Positions 45,423 through 58,101 of a stretch of DNA of 64,000 nucleotides are shown here, piece by piece. The notes beneath the pieces were generated by a model. That model worked only from the letters and a program-made list of their open reading frames with translations, searched no databases and was not told where the DNA came from. Location: positions 2,852,001 to 2,916,000 of the forward strand of contig JAJTTP010000001.1 in NCBI GenBank assembly GCA_023313575.1. The letters are read 5' to 3'. Source of the DNA: Eutypella sp. D-1 (Eukaryota > Ascomycota > Sordariomycetes > Xylariales > Diatrypaceae). The translations under genes and the position numbers were made by a program. Numbering within the stretch: the stretch's first letter is position 1; each line of letters opens with the position of its first letter.

Positions 45423-48262
45423 CTAGACGCCCGGCAGATGGAAGCCTTTAGGCCAATTTCCCAGTTCGGCCGGGTCGCCGCCGATGCGCACATAGGTGCC
45501 TACGGCGGGGACGCCGTCCTCGAGCACGAACATCTGGTACCAGCCTGGCGGGGCAACATTGGCGTCAGGGGGTGCGGTGACAGTGCAGGCTGTGCCCTGG
45601 CAGCTGAAGGCGGGGAAGAGGGTGCGTGCACCCATCGAGTTGCCGTGGGTGCTCGAGACGGCACCGAGGAGCGAGACGCGCAGGCTCCCCGCTGCCGCCG
45701 CGCCTAGCGTGAACCGCGCCGTATGCCCGTGCGCCCAGTCCTTGTCGGTGATGGTGAAGGACGGCCGGCGCCGCCCCGCTGGTAGCAGGTACGGTGGCGT
45801 GAACACCTCCACACGGATCTCCTGCGGGTGCTTGCCGTCCTCCGGATCCGAGCCAGTTACTAGCACCCGCCCGTCTAGTAGCGTGATTGCCTCGCTGTGG
45901 TACAGTCGCGCCACCGTCGTGTTGGCCATCACTGACATGCGCTGGCCCACGGGCCGCGCCGGGTCGTATAGCACGGCGTTGAAGTTGGGGTCGTCGGCTA
46001 GCCCAAAACCCGCCACTCCCTGGTGCGCCCCGTTGATGATCAGGTACGTGCCGTCCGGCAGCGGTGCCATGCACGTGATCACCCGCTTCGACGGCATGCG
46101 CTCCAGCGTCCACTGCGGGTTCGCTGCGTCCGGCTGGATGCTCACGCAGTTGTCCAGCGCCAGGTGGCCCGTCGTCGCGCCCCCACAGATCAGAACCCCC
46201 AGCGGCTCACTATACGGCGCGTGCTGCGGGAGGAGCACCGCCGTGCCCTCGAGGGGATACGTCCGCCCCGCCATGTCGTCCTGAACGGACCCCGGCGCGT
46301 TGGGCAGCGTCTTGACGGTGGCGAAGGTGTGTTGGTCCAGGATCCGAGCCTCGTTCCAGTACTGCACGAAGATTCCACCGCTTGGCAGGATGCAGAGGAA
46401 GGGATACAGCTAGATCTCGAGTCGTCAGCACTCATGAATCAAATATATTGAACAAGCATCTAGGATGTTTAAAGGAGGCTTCTCGGTGGAAGACTCGTCA
46501 TGTAGATCCGGGGAGGGGGGGGGGGGCTGTTTGCAGAGAGACTTACGTTGTTAGGGTCGGTACGCTCCAGCCAGTCCATATATAGGGGTGCAGTGCCTGT
46601 GGCAGGCAAAATCTCAAGGGTAGGAACTGGGCGGTCGTTGGAACCAATCTCACCACCCACGACGAGGATAGACCCATTTGTCATAACCATAGCACTCGGG
46701 TACCATCGACCCTGCTGGAGTCTGAGATTCGCATTATCCTCTTCCCAGTCGTTGGTACCTTTAACGCCTGCCGACCCATCGGGCCAGTATAGGCGGACGC
46801 CATACGTGGAGTCAAGAGACCAGCCACCGACCGTGAGCTGTCGCCCGGCTTTGTCTGGTAGGATGAGTCCGGCAGAGCAGAATATATCGGTCTTGACGTG
46901 CATCTCCCTCCACGCGGCGTCGAAGTCGCCGACCTCGCTGAGGTCAAGCTCATAAGCGCCAGTGCTGTTCGCAGGGCCGGTGCCAAACTTCTCGAGAAAG
47001 GTGACCTTGCCCGTGATGGACTCCATCGTCATCAGTGGGGTGACGACGCCGCCGACCAGGTTCGAGTATCTGCCCGCCGCGTCGCCTTGCGGGTACCGAA
47101 ACACATACAATGGAGTCTCCCCGGTCCAATAGTACAGAGAGAGCCGGGCTCCACCACCGCAGATAGAGGAGGCGTTGCCTTTGCACACAATATTGCATTC
47201 GCTCTCAGGATGCTTAGTCGAGCCTACGCTGTCAACATCGATCGGGTCTCCGCAGTAGCACTCTTCACCGTACTCCATGCCAGCAGCCGCGTAGCCGAAC
47301 TGGGCGCACTTGCCAAGACACAGCGAAGCGCTGTTGGTTTCTGGGAAGTTCAGCGCCCAGGGAAGAGTACGCTGGTTATTGATGTTGTCGTCAAAGCAGC
47401 CCTGGTATGTCCAGGTCCCGTTCAGGCCACCCGTCTGCGGGACTGGGGGCTGGAAGGTCTCTGGGACCCCGTCGGAGTAGATGGACAGATAACCGGCGCC
47501 ACCACACATTTGGTCCTCGTCGCCCGAGCAGGGGGTCGCACAGTTCGAGTCGTCGTCATCTGCAACGCCGCCGTTATAGATGGCGTTGCTACAGAAGCAC
47601 TGCCGGTAGTACTCCGTCCCGGAGACGCGGTAGCCCTTGTCAGAGCAGAGCTGGGCGCACTTCTGGCGCGTCAGCTCGTCGTCGTCGGGTGCCTGATATG
47701 TCGGCATGATGCGGCCGTTCGGGCCGTCCCGCCAACACCCCTGGTCCGTCCAACCCTCGGGGAATCCGGTAGCAGCAGGCGCCTGGGCGCTGGCGGGCGT
47801 CGTCGTAGACGAAGGGTCGACCGCCCCATCCTTGAGGTAGACCGACAACCGGCCCCCGTTGCCGCAAAAGTACTTGTTGTCACCCGCGCACAGCGTGCTG
47901 CAGTCGGAGTCGGGAGCTTCCACCGAGCCCTTCTCGAACTTGTTGCCGCAGTAGCACTCCCTGCCGTATTCCGTGCCGAAGAATATGGTGCCCTTGCCGT
48001 CGCAGAATGCCCGACAGCTCTCAAGAGTCATGTCATCGTCGGCGAAGTTGAACAGCTTGAGCGCCCGGCCGTTGGTCGCTTCCGTCCTACAGCCATACCA
48101 GTTGTAGTTACCGACGGCATCCGGCTGAGATAGACCGGCCGGAGCATCTTGAACGCTGACGACGTCCGTACTCTCGGCGGCTTGTGAGCTCTGGGCCAAA
48201 GCTTGACATGCTGTGTACCCCAGAGCCAGGAAGTAAAATGAACAATCTTGTATCACCTTCAT
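45423..48262 (-). CDS. Secreted glyoxal-oxidase-type copper radical oxidase with three WSC domains
   Basis: Predicted extracellular radical-copper oxidase that oxidises simple aldehydes or alcohols to yield hydrogen peroxide. Two exons, 48262-46547 and 46409-45423, encode 900 aa; the 137-nt intron carries a 12-base C run on the sense strand. Order of parts: signal peptide (1 to about 23); WSC domains at about 52-145, 170-262 and 285-378, each with the expected Cys pattern (YGREC-CG, EYYRQC-C, YGEECYCG); kelch-like catalytic domain; C-terminal early-set (DUF1929-like) domain. Active-site residues by comparison with Phanerochaete glyoxal oxidase are all visible: crosslinking Cys462 (FCSAGL), Tyr521 (RWYPSA), Tyr742-His743 (RLYHSE) and His827 (STHGNSMG). 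WSC domains bind carbohydrates such as glucans and probably hold the enzyme on a wall. Confidence 0.94.
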
Positions 48263-51200
48263 CTTGAAGGAGATATTTGCCTTGAATGGTTGATCCGGAT
48301 CACTGTCCCAGGTGTTGGACTGGACAGGGTTATACTAGGATCCGGCCAGATTAGGAAAGAGAGCCAATGCAATATATATTACTGATATAGTGCTGGGGGG
48401 ATTGAGTCATAAGCACGGGACGTGGATGACCGGATCATCACAGGGAACTGTGGCCTATTATAAGAGGGATTCTATCTCATTGACCCCCTGTATATCTCTC
48501 CTCCACGATGTAGACACCCACACGGGGCGGCAACCTAGGCGAAGGGGGGGTATCAAATGACCTCAGTTCGAGAACATGACCGACCGAACTAGTGATGCTG
48601 TTCGACGCCGCGCCACTCCTGAACCGTACGCCGTGCCTGAAGAGGGCGGTATGGCGAGGATAGGTAGACAGAAGAAGCAAAGGGAAGCCGGAGTGGACCG
48701 ACCGAGCGCCATGATGCCTAGGAAGGGTATGCCACCAACTCGTGGCTTATGAAAAGTGATATACCCCTCCTCTCCCCCTTTTTTGTGACATGATGGTGCC
48801 GCGCCCCCCTTCTCTACTTGTCGGCTATTGGTGTTACCTTCTCAGTTAAGAGCCCATAGCCCATATTCCAGTTATGCATATAAGTCGAGGCTCTGGAACC
48901 TGAGAAAGCAGCATGTTACATCGACCTTCTGACGAGATTGCAGAAAGTTGAAATGTGTGGAAATTGCTAGCTTGGCTACGTGCAGGTCGCTGGTCTGGTT
49001 GCTACATCCAAAGGAAGGAATCGATCAAAGAGTCAGCAAAAAGGAACACCTTACATACATACAGCAGAACAGGGGGCTAAAGAACACAGCTGGCAGGGGT
49101 GTCGATACGAGATCGGGGACGCTAGCGCTAGCGCTTGGCTTATAATATGGAGAACCATTCGGCCATTTTAGCGCGCGGGCCTGCGGGGAGGGCGGGAGAG
49201 TTAGTGGGGCCGAGTTAGTGAGCCGGGGGCGTGTCTACAGACCACATTCTTACCTACTACGAGCTACCTACCTACATGTAGGTAGTGATCCCATCCATAG
49301 CAGCGCCTAAGTACATGAGATGAATGGCGTTGTATTTTCTTCTTTCGACAAGTAGCTTGTCTACCTGTCTACCTGTTCTATCTTTTAAAATACCAATATT
49401 CTTCTGGCGTACTTCTTTTAAATACTCAATACTAAGCAAAGTCGGCAGGTAACACATTAATATCATGGTTTTCGCCCAAAACTATTGAGACGCATCCAAC
49501 CACATCTTATGAGTTTTGCATAAGGACCTACAGCAAGGAAGGCACGCGGTGACATTTAGATTTTCTTTAACGAGATTTCACAGCCCCCACATCGTCCGAC
49601 TTTCTACGTGCAGCTACTTAGGTATGCTAAGTACAGCCTCCGGTCTGCTCAGCAGGCCGGCTGTGGTGGCTGAGAATGACAAGAAGTACATGTGCTGTAA
49701 CCAGATGCAGGGCTGATTCCGCCGCCGACGTATGCCCGTACCACTGGCAGAGGAATAATGGAGCGTGAATCATACAATTATATCCTTTGCGCATTTCCGA
49801 GGCTGATTGATGGCTAACAGCGGACGTCCATAGTGCTAAGTCAGCATGCTAAAGCTCTGACTGCATTATTTGTAGATCACTATCCTGTCCAGCAGATGCT
49901 TGTAGATGAAGCCCTAGTTTTTGAGAGCACATCTACTTGAGCAGTTAGGTCGTGTATGTCGTGTCGTCGATGCAGATAAGGTCACAAGTAATCTGTAGAT
50001 CACCTCAGCGACCTGCCTAATCTGCAGCTATAGGTTGCACCCTTTGATGCTCGATGGCCTGGAGAAGGTTGGCTTACCGGGACGGCACGCGGCCACTTGT
50101 GCTACTATGTAGGGCACCATAATCCTTAGTCCTAGAAGAGTGTGGAACCACGAGAAGCTGGGGGTTTTGACCCTTTTTGTCCAGCATACGAGATGGTTTT
50201 CGAATAGAATGTGCGGATATCGCCTGTCTTTGTGCTGACATGGCCGGAGTGTGGACGTTCTCATCGAGGAATCCCTGTTCAACAAAGAGTCCAAGCAACT
50301 AGCATGACGGCCAATCCATTTAGTCAACGACTACTCTTCCCTCGCAGGGCTGGAGTCCCAGCTGACTTCTCGAGAGAGCAGCTCTTAGCGAACCGTACCA
50401 GGGACGGGGGCGGGGGTGCGATCTTCCATCACTGGGCCAGGTGATGATGGAGAATACTGAACAGAGCGAGGAAATATTGTGACATGCAGCTATGGTGCGT
50501 CTTGGTCCACCCATGAAGCTTCTCACACGCATGCTATGTAAGAAATATCTTCACTAAACCCCTTTGAGGCCGTGCTTACGAGAAGAAATAGGGGTAAGAA
50601 TGTTGAGATCCTAGGTGAGCCGAAAAGTCTATACCAACCCGAAAAACTCCGCTGTATCTAACGGGTTCAGCGCGGACCAAACCCTGGTGGTACTGCGGAT
50701 GCAATGATGATCATCTAATAAAACGGATAATAAAATATCGATCGTCCAGCTTAGCGAAGGCACATGGCGGCGGCGATCGTTCCATAGGGGACCCGGTGCC
50801 ACGTGAAAGTTTCAATGATCAGCGTGCCACTAAAAACGGTTATCTTCCGAAAATGTGCTTGTTAAGCCCGACTCTCTACCCCTTACACCTTGCCCAGCGC
50901 ACCGCGGCCCGGCTCTCGCGCCCCGAACCGTCTGATATCCTCATATTTGCCCCACATAGGTTAAAAGTTGGATCTTTGGGTAACTTATGAGTTGCCGTAG
51001 CGGATCTTAGAGGTTATTTCCAGTACCTGGCCACGGCTTAGGCCGGCATAGACAAGCAAGGCATGCGTGCGATTCTTGCAGCCAGAGGAATCTAGACCCC
51101 TTTATTACAACACCTATGCACAGTCCCTGGACTAAATCCAGTACCATTCTAAGCATTGAAACTTACTAGGTCTGTGGGTTTGCCTTTATATGCCATGGTA

Positions 51201-53103
51201 AAGATTGCGCAGTGATTATGAAGTAGATAAGAAGTTATTTGAAGCCCTATAGTAGGCATATGACACGGACCGTCGTCGTAGCAGGCCTGATAAGTACTAA
51301 AACCCCGCAGTAAACTTGGACCGTCAACTGACACCGAACTTGAGGTGATATACCATTCTATCTCGTTTGCTCTTCCAGTCGCCGACTCTCTGGGCATCTC
51401 GTAAACCAAGTCCATTCCTAGGACAAACGCGGCGAGTTGTGGCGTGCACCTACTAATGCGTTCCCCCCCTCCGAGAAAACATCGCGGTGGCTGTAGGGGG
51501 TCAGCCCATCTCGTACGGGGCATAGAGCCGAGCTGAAATGACCAGGGACTACATAAGAGCCGAGGCAGAATCGGGAAAGATGGTCGTCGCCGTGTGAGAG
51601 TTTCGTGTCAAATGTGCTGCCAATGTCACGGTCGCAATGGGGGTCCTCGAACTGCATCGATTGCATCCGATGCCCGCTGCATGGCTTGTCCGTACGTAAG
51701 CAGACTGGATTCTGTCCACGATCTACCTTCGTAATCCTAGGTGTGATTCTCGGAACCCTCCGGAGGAGGACCACCTCAGCAATTCAAGCTTCTTATACAC
51801 TTCTTTAGTACAATGAGAATTCGGTATGGGAATAAAGCGATGTGTAACATTTCATCGCAGACCCAGTTCTAGGCCTTCCGGCCACCAAAATATTCGACAA
51901 CTCTTGTGTTATATTCAGGATAATATGTTGGCTGCCTGTTTGTATGGGCGAGCATCTTGGGTAAGCCGGCATGCATTACGAAGCGTCATCCTTCACAAGG
52001 TTGCATTCGAACCAGGGTCTGAAAGTAGTTCGCGGGTTGCTTCCATCCCTTCACATGACAACTATCTTGACAGTTGTATGGCCTTGCTATCGTCCCCCGC
52101 GTAGGGATAACACACGATGACTGTAGTCATCTGATACAATGTGGGCGTGGCGCTGGATCTATCACTTCAAGACGTTCATCGTATGAAGGAGACGCTAGAA
52201 GGAGAGGCTAGACTGATCGAAGGTGGATAGAAAAATACACGGAAGAGCCTTGGAGCTCCATACCTTACCTAATCTTCCGATAGTCACTTTACATGCGGCC
52301 GGCTTTCGTACTTGATAAGTAGAAGCTAGAGGTATATTTTGATCCGTAGACACTCATCTAGTCGCATAATGAAGAGCGTATCCGAGTGTGTATTCTGTTA
52401 GGTATTTGGAGGTGTTTTCTTTTTTTAGCATATTATTTTTATAATCCTGAAGTTGCCTATGTACTTAGTTAAATGTCAAATTAAGGAGTAAGAAAAGTTA
52501 TCCAGGGACAACTCTTAGTTAACCCCGCCCGCCACTACCCATTCTGTATATGAAGAGCTCAGCTCTTAACTATGAGTCACTATGAGAAATACGCTAAAAA
52601 CTGGCTCGTGCTCACCTTAATAAATGATTTATAAATGACTAATCGTCATATCCCGCAACCTTGGAACAATGTCCAACTCGAGTTGACTCATTTTAACTCG
52701 ATAACTCGATATAGTTATGCATTATTGCCACAAACTCGCCTGGCTTTGTCTTAGGTCCTTGGTGTGGGGCAGCTGGAAATGTATGTACCTAGGTACCTAC
52801 GATATTGATAATGAATAATAATAAATTCTACCTTGTTCCATATCATCTATAGCCTCTTTTCATCTACAATCGACTGCAGAACTTCCACGATCGCTCGCGA
52901 AAAGCGCCATTTCATTCCTTATACTGAGCTCGTTTGCCTCCTTTTCCCAGTGTCCTGATTTTCACTATCCGAAGTCGCTGTATTTCAAAAAGCGCACAGT
53001 ATTGTAAACTCAGCCCAGGTGGAAAGGGCTGTCGGCTAAGCTTGTTCGGATCACTACGTCCGCCTCACATTCATCTCAGCACTCGTCTTACCACTACGAG
53101 ATA
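48263..53103. other. 4.8-kb stretch without recognised genes
   Basis: Left end is the copper-oxidase promoter (TA-rich TATATATT around 48371); the right end, with GTACCTAGGTAC at 52785-52796, is the FAP1 promoter. Between these, frames are short and interrupted. The 124-codon (51149-51523) and 118-codon (51418-51774) minus-strand frames overlap each other and show no domain. Confidence 0.55.
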
Positions 53104-56100
53104 ATGGCGGAGTCCCAGGCAACACCAGCCCAGCCTAACGGGACGCCAAGGGGCCAAAGCCGCCAGGGACGGAGAGGAAGGCCTTCACGAAACCGAGGAG
53201 GTCGCTCTCGGGGAGGACCACAAGCCGGAGGTCGGTCACGTGCCACAGATGCGGCTGTCCCAGAGTCAGCTGCGGCTGACGCAGCCCTGGAAAGTGTGTC
53301 TACCAACGCAGGCGAGAGTGCACGTGGTGGGAGAGGGTCAAGAGGACGGAGGGGCGCGAGGCAGCCGAGGGGAAATCGCGATCGTGGTCATAGAACTGCG
53401 TTTGGGACCCAGAGGGCATTTGGCGGCCGCCTCACGGAGGCCCCCACTGACGAGTCTGGAGAGACCGCATCACTAAACGCTGATGCGCCTGCATTTGTTC
53501 CTGGGCAACCCGTCAGTGTAGGGACGTGAGTAGTGAGGGTGCGCGTTGAAACGGAGATTTTTCGTCATCAGCTAACTGGTAGCGCAGAAAGACCAGAGGC
53601 GAGCAAAGTGAGAAGAAAGCCCACGTGCGTAGGGGGTCGAAGTCGACAGCGCCAGATCTTCCCACTCGTATCCACGAGGATATAAGTAATGGCCAGTACG
53701 AATGCGTCATATGCACGAACGAGGTTCTCCGGAACTCGAAAGTCTGGTCCTGTTCTCTCTGCTGGACCGTTGCTCATTTATCTTGTGTCAAGAAGTGGCA
53801 CACTAACCAGACCAAGAAACCTGATCAAAACCAGCCTGATCAGCAGCAGTCGGGCTGGCGATGCCCTGGGTGTAATTCCGCAATGACCGAGGAACCTACT
53901 ACATACCACTGTTGGTGTGGGAAGGATATAAACCCAAGGACGATACCCGGACTCAGCCCCCATAGTTGTGGGCAGACATGCTCTAAACCGAGGGGGACCT
54001 GTCCACATCCTTGCCCTTTGGAATGCCACGCAGGGCCCTGTCCGCCGTGCCTTCTGATGGGCCCGGCCCAGTCATGTTACTGTGGGAAGCACACCTCAAC
54101 TAAGCGTTGTGGTGAAACCGACTATAGTAAAGGATGGAGTTGCCATGAGACTTGTGGCGATATCCTTCCTTGCGGGGACCATGAATGCCAGAAGGAATGC
54201 CATTCTGGCCTGTGTGGGCAATGTGAAATGCCAATCCCTTCGTTATGTTACTGTGGCCGCGAAGCTAAGGTTATACCTTGCGATCAACGTGGCGATAGAC
54301 TCGAATCCTACGACTGCGGCCAAAGTTTGGCTGTTTCAACAATGCCCACGAGCGAGGACCTGCCCGAATCTTGGTTCTGGGGTTCATTTGGCTGTGATAC
54401 AGTTTGCGGTCGCGCATTTGACTGCGAAAACCACTACTGCCAAAAAGCCTGTCACCCTCAGGATCAGCAAGCGGCGCATTGCCCATTCTCTCCCGAACTG
54501 GTCACGCACTGTCCGTGTGGCAAAACCCCTCTCGTGGAGATCCTGGAAACCCCCAGAGCTTCGTGCCAAGACGAAATTCCAAATTGCAAACGAAGATGCG
54601 AGAAACCACTATCGTGTGGTCAGCACAAATGCACCCGAGTGTGCCATTCCGGCTCCTGCGGACCATGTACGCAGACCACAGAGGTCAAATGCCGTTGCGG
54701 CCGAACGGAATCGAAAACCATTTGCCACCAGGGTACCATCTCTACTCCAGAGTGTAGAAGGCTCTGCCGTGCTCAGCTCAACTGTGGTAGACACGAACAT
54801 GGAGAACACTGTTGTCCCGCAGAGAGGAAGGCGATTGAGAGAGTGGCTGCAAAGCGCAAGAACAAAATCACGGTTACTTCAAACGAGGAGTTTGAGGCCG
54901 AGCACATTTGCACCCGCTCTTGCGGGCGGGAGTTGAAGTGTGGAAGACATCAATGTCAACAGATGTGCCATAGAGGACCATGCCCATCGTGCCCTGAAGC
55001 GATCTTTGATGAGATCGGTTGTCATTGTGGCCGGACAGTTCTCCATCCTCCTCAACCATGCGGCACACGACCGCCCGAATGCCGCTTTGACTGCACGCGC
55101 CCACTGCCTTGTGGACACCCTCAGGTGTCGCACAATTGCCACCCCGATGACCAGTCTTGCCCCAAGTGCCCGTTCTTGGTCGAGAAGCAATGCGTCTGTG
55201 GCAAGAAGATGCTCAAGAACCAACCTTGTTGGTTTGACGAAGGTCACTGCGGACTCCCTTGCAATAAGGAGCTAAAGTGTGGCCATCACAAGTGTAGGAA
55301 GAATTGTCACCGCCCAGGGGATTGCGAGGACGCCGACGTCTCGGGTTCTCATTGTAAACAGCCCTGTCTTAAACCTCGCCAATCTTGTGATCATGAAGAC
55401 ATGGAGCAGTGCCATGCTCCTTACTCTTGCAAGGACGACAAGCCATGCCAAGCCAAGACCTTCCTAACGTGCGAATGTCAGCATCGCAAGCAGGAAGTCA
55501 AATGCATGGCGTCCAAGACGAACGCATGGCCTCAGCGTACAACTCTTAAGTGCGATGATGAATGTCTTCGCCTGCAACGGAACGCGCGGCTGGCTAACGC
55601 GCTGAACATCGACCCTCAGTCCCACGTGGACGACCATGTACCATACTCTGATACCACTCTGAAATTCTTCAGAGATAATCCTAGGTGGGCCGAAAGGTAC
55701 GAGCGCGAGTATCGCGTCTTTGCCAGCGACCCGGCGGAAAAGCGGATTCGATTCAAACCGATGCAGTCCCACCAACGTGCCTTTCTGCACTCCCTGGCGG
55801 AGGACTTCGGATTCGACAGCGAAAGCAGCGACCCGGAGCCCCACCGCCACGTCTGCTTGTTTAAGACACCCCGGTTCGTATCGGCGCCTATGAAAACACT
55901 GTCTCAGTGCGTGAAGATCCGTTCCGCCGCTGAAGCACAAGCCCTGGGGGCGCAAGGCTCGGCGGGCGGGGAAAGTGCGCTGAAGCAGGAGCCTTACAAT
56001 GCACTGCTACTAACTGAACCGCGGTTCGGACTGACCATCGAAGACATCGACGCGGCACTCAAGTCCGATTACGCCGCGTTCCCCACCATCAAGATCCAGA

Positions 56101-56510
56101 CTAGTTTTCTCCCATCCGACGAGGTTGCCCTCAAGGGATCCGGCTCCTGGGCCGCCCCGCAGGCACTGGAGTCCTCCCTCTCATCACTGAAAGCGGCCAT
56201 CACACCAACAGTCAAGCGCCTTGAGCTCGCCAAGGCCGTCTCGCTGTGCCACATCGACGAGTCCCTGAATGTGCTCCGGCGCGAGGCGAACGTGCCGGCC
56301 AAGACCGACGGCTGGAGCGCGGTCATAGGGCGTTCTGCGGCGCGACCGAAGCAGGTGGGAGCCGGTGGCGGCTCTTCATCTGGCGCTTCGTCCAGCGCGC
56401 CCCTTCGGAGCAGATTCGTAGCCTTAAGGAAGGAGCCGAAGCCGAAACCGAAGGAGGAGCCTGTCGACGAGGACTGGGAGGCCGCGGCGGAGAAGCTGGA
56501 TACGGATTAA
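53104..56510 (+). CDS. FAP1: NF-X1-type zinc-finger protein, FAP1 homologue
   Basis: Large Cys-rich regulator related to human NFX1 and to yeast Fap1, which binds FKBP12 and competes with rapamycin. Two exons, 53104-53525 and 53588-56510, encode 1114 aa (yeast Fap1 965). The N-terminal 150 residues are rich in Arg and Gly (RGG-like). A RING/PHD-like finger at 180-236 starts CVICTNEVLRNSKVW and ends WRCPGC. A long tandem array of NF-X1 fingers, pattern CGxHxCxxxCHxGxCxxC, runs from about 260 to 770. An R3H-type nucleic-acid-binding domain follows at about 820-900 (FKPMQSHQRAFLHSLAEDFG). The tail is Ser/Gly-rich and acidic. The RING suggests E3 ubiquitin-ligase capacity and the R3H suggests nucleic-acid binding; neither is shown here. 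Confidence 0.95.
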
Positions 56511-57111
56511 ATAATTAGGATATATGGAGGTAGTATGGTATAGTTATCATGTAGCTCAGAGAACCGATAAAATAGCTTGCATGATATACAACAGTTGAAA
56601 ACTTGTCTGTGATGACAAGCCATCTTTGCTTGACGCTCTTATAGACTGTATTATCGGATGTGCCTCGAGTTCTGCTCGCTTTCTTTTCTGCTCTTTTCTT
56701 TTTCAAGAATCATCCAAAAAAACCCGCAGACTGATGCCTTTACCTCTTCACTGAGGATCACAGTATTGCATTATACACCTAATTAATATTAGCATTCAGG
56801 TTCCCCCTCCCTCCGCCCTTTCTCTTCCGCCCACCCGCCCCCTTTTTTTTTCCATCGAAAATACCTACCTAAGTTAAACCGGGGGTAGGGGTTGTCATAG
56901 GTCGTCCGGGCGGCGAGGTAGCTTAGTTGTAGTGCTTGGTTAGTGCCTACCTACCCCACCTAGTAGGTAGGTACCTAGGTATGGGTAAGTACTCTGTACT
57001 TCAGTGGTCTCCCCAAACAGAAAAGCTCCAAGTTGCAACCAAAAACTCTACCAACTCATTCTTTCCTTCTGCTTCCATTCTTTAAGTACCCAATCCGAAA
57101 AATCCACGAAA
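56511..57111. other. Intergenic between FAP1 and VPS71/SWC6
   Basis: FAP1 3' flank and the VPS71 promoter. Dense cluster of TACCTA-type motifs at 56860-56995, including TACCTAGGTA at 56972-56981, about 130 bp before the start codon. Confidence 0.6.
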
Positions 57112-58101
57112 ATGAACAACTTTGGCGTAATAGAAATCGCGAGCGCGAAGACCACCAACGCCCCCGGATGGGCCTATGTGCCCGACACATCTTCATCATC
57201 GACGTCCGCCGTCGCAGCTGCGCTCCTGGCCCAACAATCGACGACCACAAATCGCAAGCGAGGGGCGCGCGCAGCAGCCAACGCAGGCCTGAGCCACGCC
57301 GACGCGAACGCACGCCAGGAAGCCAAAGTCCGTAAGGAACTCGAATTGCTCGACCGTGATAATTTCCACCGCGATGTAAACATCTCCATACCTTCGAAAC
57401 CTTCAGGTGGTAGTGGCAGGCTTGCGCAGAGCAAGCATACTGCGAACGTACGCAAGATCCTCCAGTCCCAGAAGACCTTCGCGAACCATCTCGACGACTT
57501 CGAGGCTCTAAATGGAAATCCGTTGGCGGGTGGGGGCTCCGGTGCCGGTGCTGCTGCTAGTGGGAGTGGCTCCAGTAGGAGGAGAATGGGAGGGGGAGAA
57601 GGAACAGCAACAGCACCAAAGAGAGGCGCGACCGATACACCAGGTGCATCCTCGCGCAGAACCTCAAAAGCGCCTACGCCAGCCGTGGCCGTAAAGTCAG
57701 AAGACGTGGAGATGCGGGACGCAGGAAGCGCGAACACGGATGCAGGCGCAGACGCGGCAGCAGCAGCTCCCCCCGCGATCCCGCGAAGCGATTTCCTAAG
57801 GCTAGACGCCTCGCACCGGCCGCCGTCGCACCCGGCGGACGGCGACCCGCTTCTGGCGTCGCGCGTGCCGGCGCTCCCGTCGGACGCCGAGCTTGCGGCC
57901 CTGCTGGCGGCGCCGCCGCTGAGCTACGCCGAGGCGCGCGCTGGCTGGTCCGAGGACGACCGCCGCCGCCCGCCCCGCGTGTTCTGCGAGCTGTGCGGCT
58001 ACTGGGGCCGCGTACGCTGCATCAAGTGCGGCGTCCGCGTCTGCGCCCTCGACTGCCTTGAGTTACATCGCGGCGGGTGCATTGCGCGGTACGGGCTATG
58101 A
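57112..58101 (+). CDS. VPS71: HIT-type zinc-finger protein, SWR1-complex subunit VPS71/SWC6 homologue
   Basis: Predicted nuclear subunit of the SWR1 chromatin remodeller, which exchanges H2A for H2A.Z (human homologue ZNHIT1). Intronless, 329 aa. The C-terminal HIT finger holds seven Cys and a His in FCELCGYWGRVRCIKCG, VCALDC, LHRGGC (about 290-325), ending four residues before the stop as in the family. A conserved central segment, NVRKILQSQKTFANHLDDF, precedes a long low-complexity Gly/Ser/Ala stretch (about 140-245) that is likely disordered. The ATG at 57112 was chosen because the upstream in-frame extension has no Met. Identification rests mainly on the finger and the central segment. 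Confidence 0.85.
   Translation: MNNFGVIEIASAKTTNAPGWAYVPDTSSSSTSAVAAALLAQQSTTTNRKRGARAAANAGLSHADANARQEAKVRKELELLDRDNFHRDVNISIPSKPSGGSGRLAQSKHTANVRKILQSQKTFANHLDDFEALNGNPLAGGGSGAGAAASGSGSSRRRMGGGEGTATAPKRGATDTPGASSRRTSKAPTPAVAVKSEDVEMRDAGSANTDAGADAAAAAPPAIPRSDFLRLDASHRPPSHPADGDPLLASRVPALPSDAELAALLAAPPLSYAEARAGWSEDDRRRPPRVFCELCGYWGRVRCIKCGVRVCALDCLELHRGGCIARYGL

Noticed and set aside
46898..48133. Plus-strand 411-codon open frame
   Set aside because: Antisense of the WSC and catalytic exon of the copper oxidase; GC-rich codons leave the opposite strand open.
51149..51774. Two overlapping minus-strand frames that at first suggested a Cys-rich or heterokaryon-incompatibility-like fragment
   Set aside because: No conserved block of the HET domain or Zn2Cys6 spacing could be matched in any frame.
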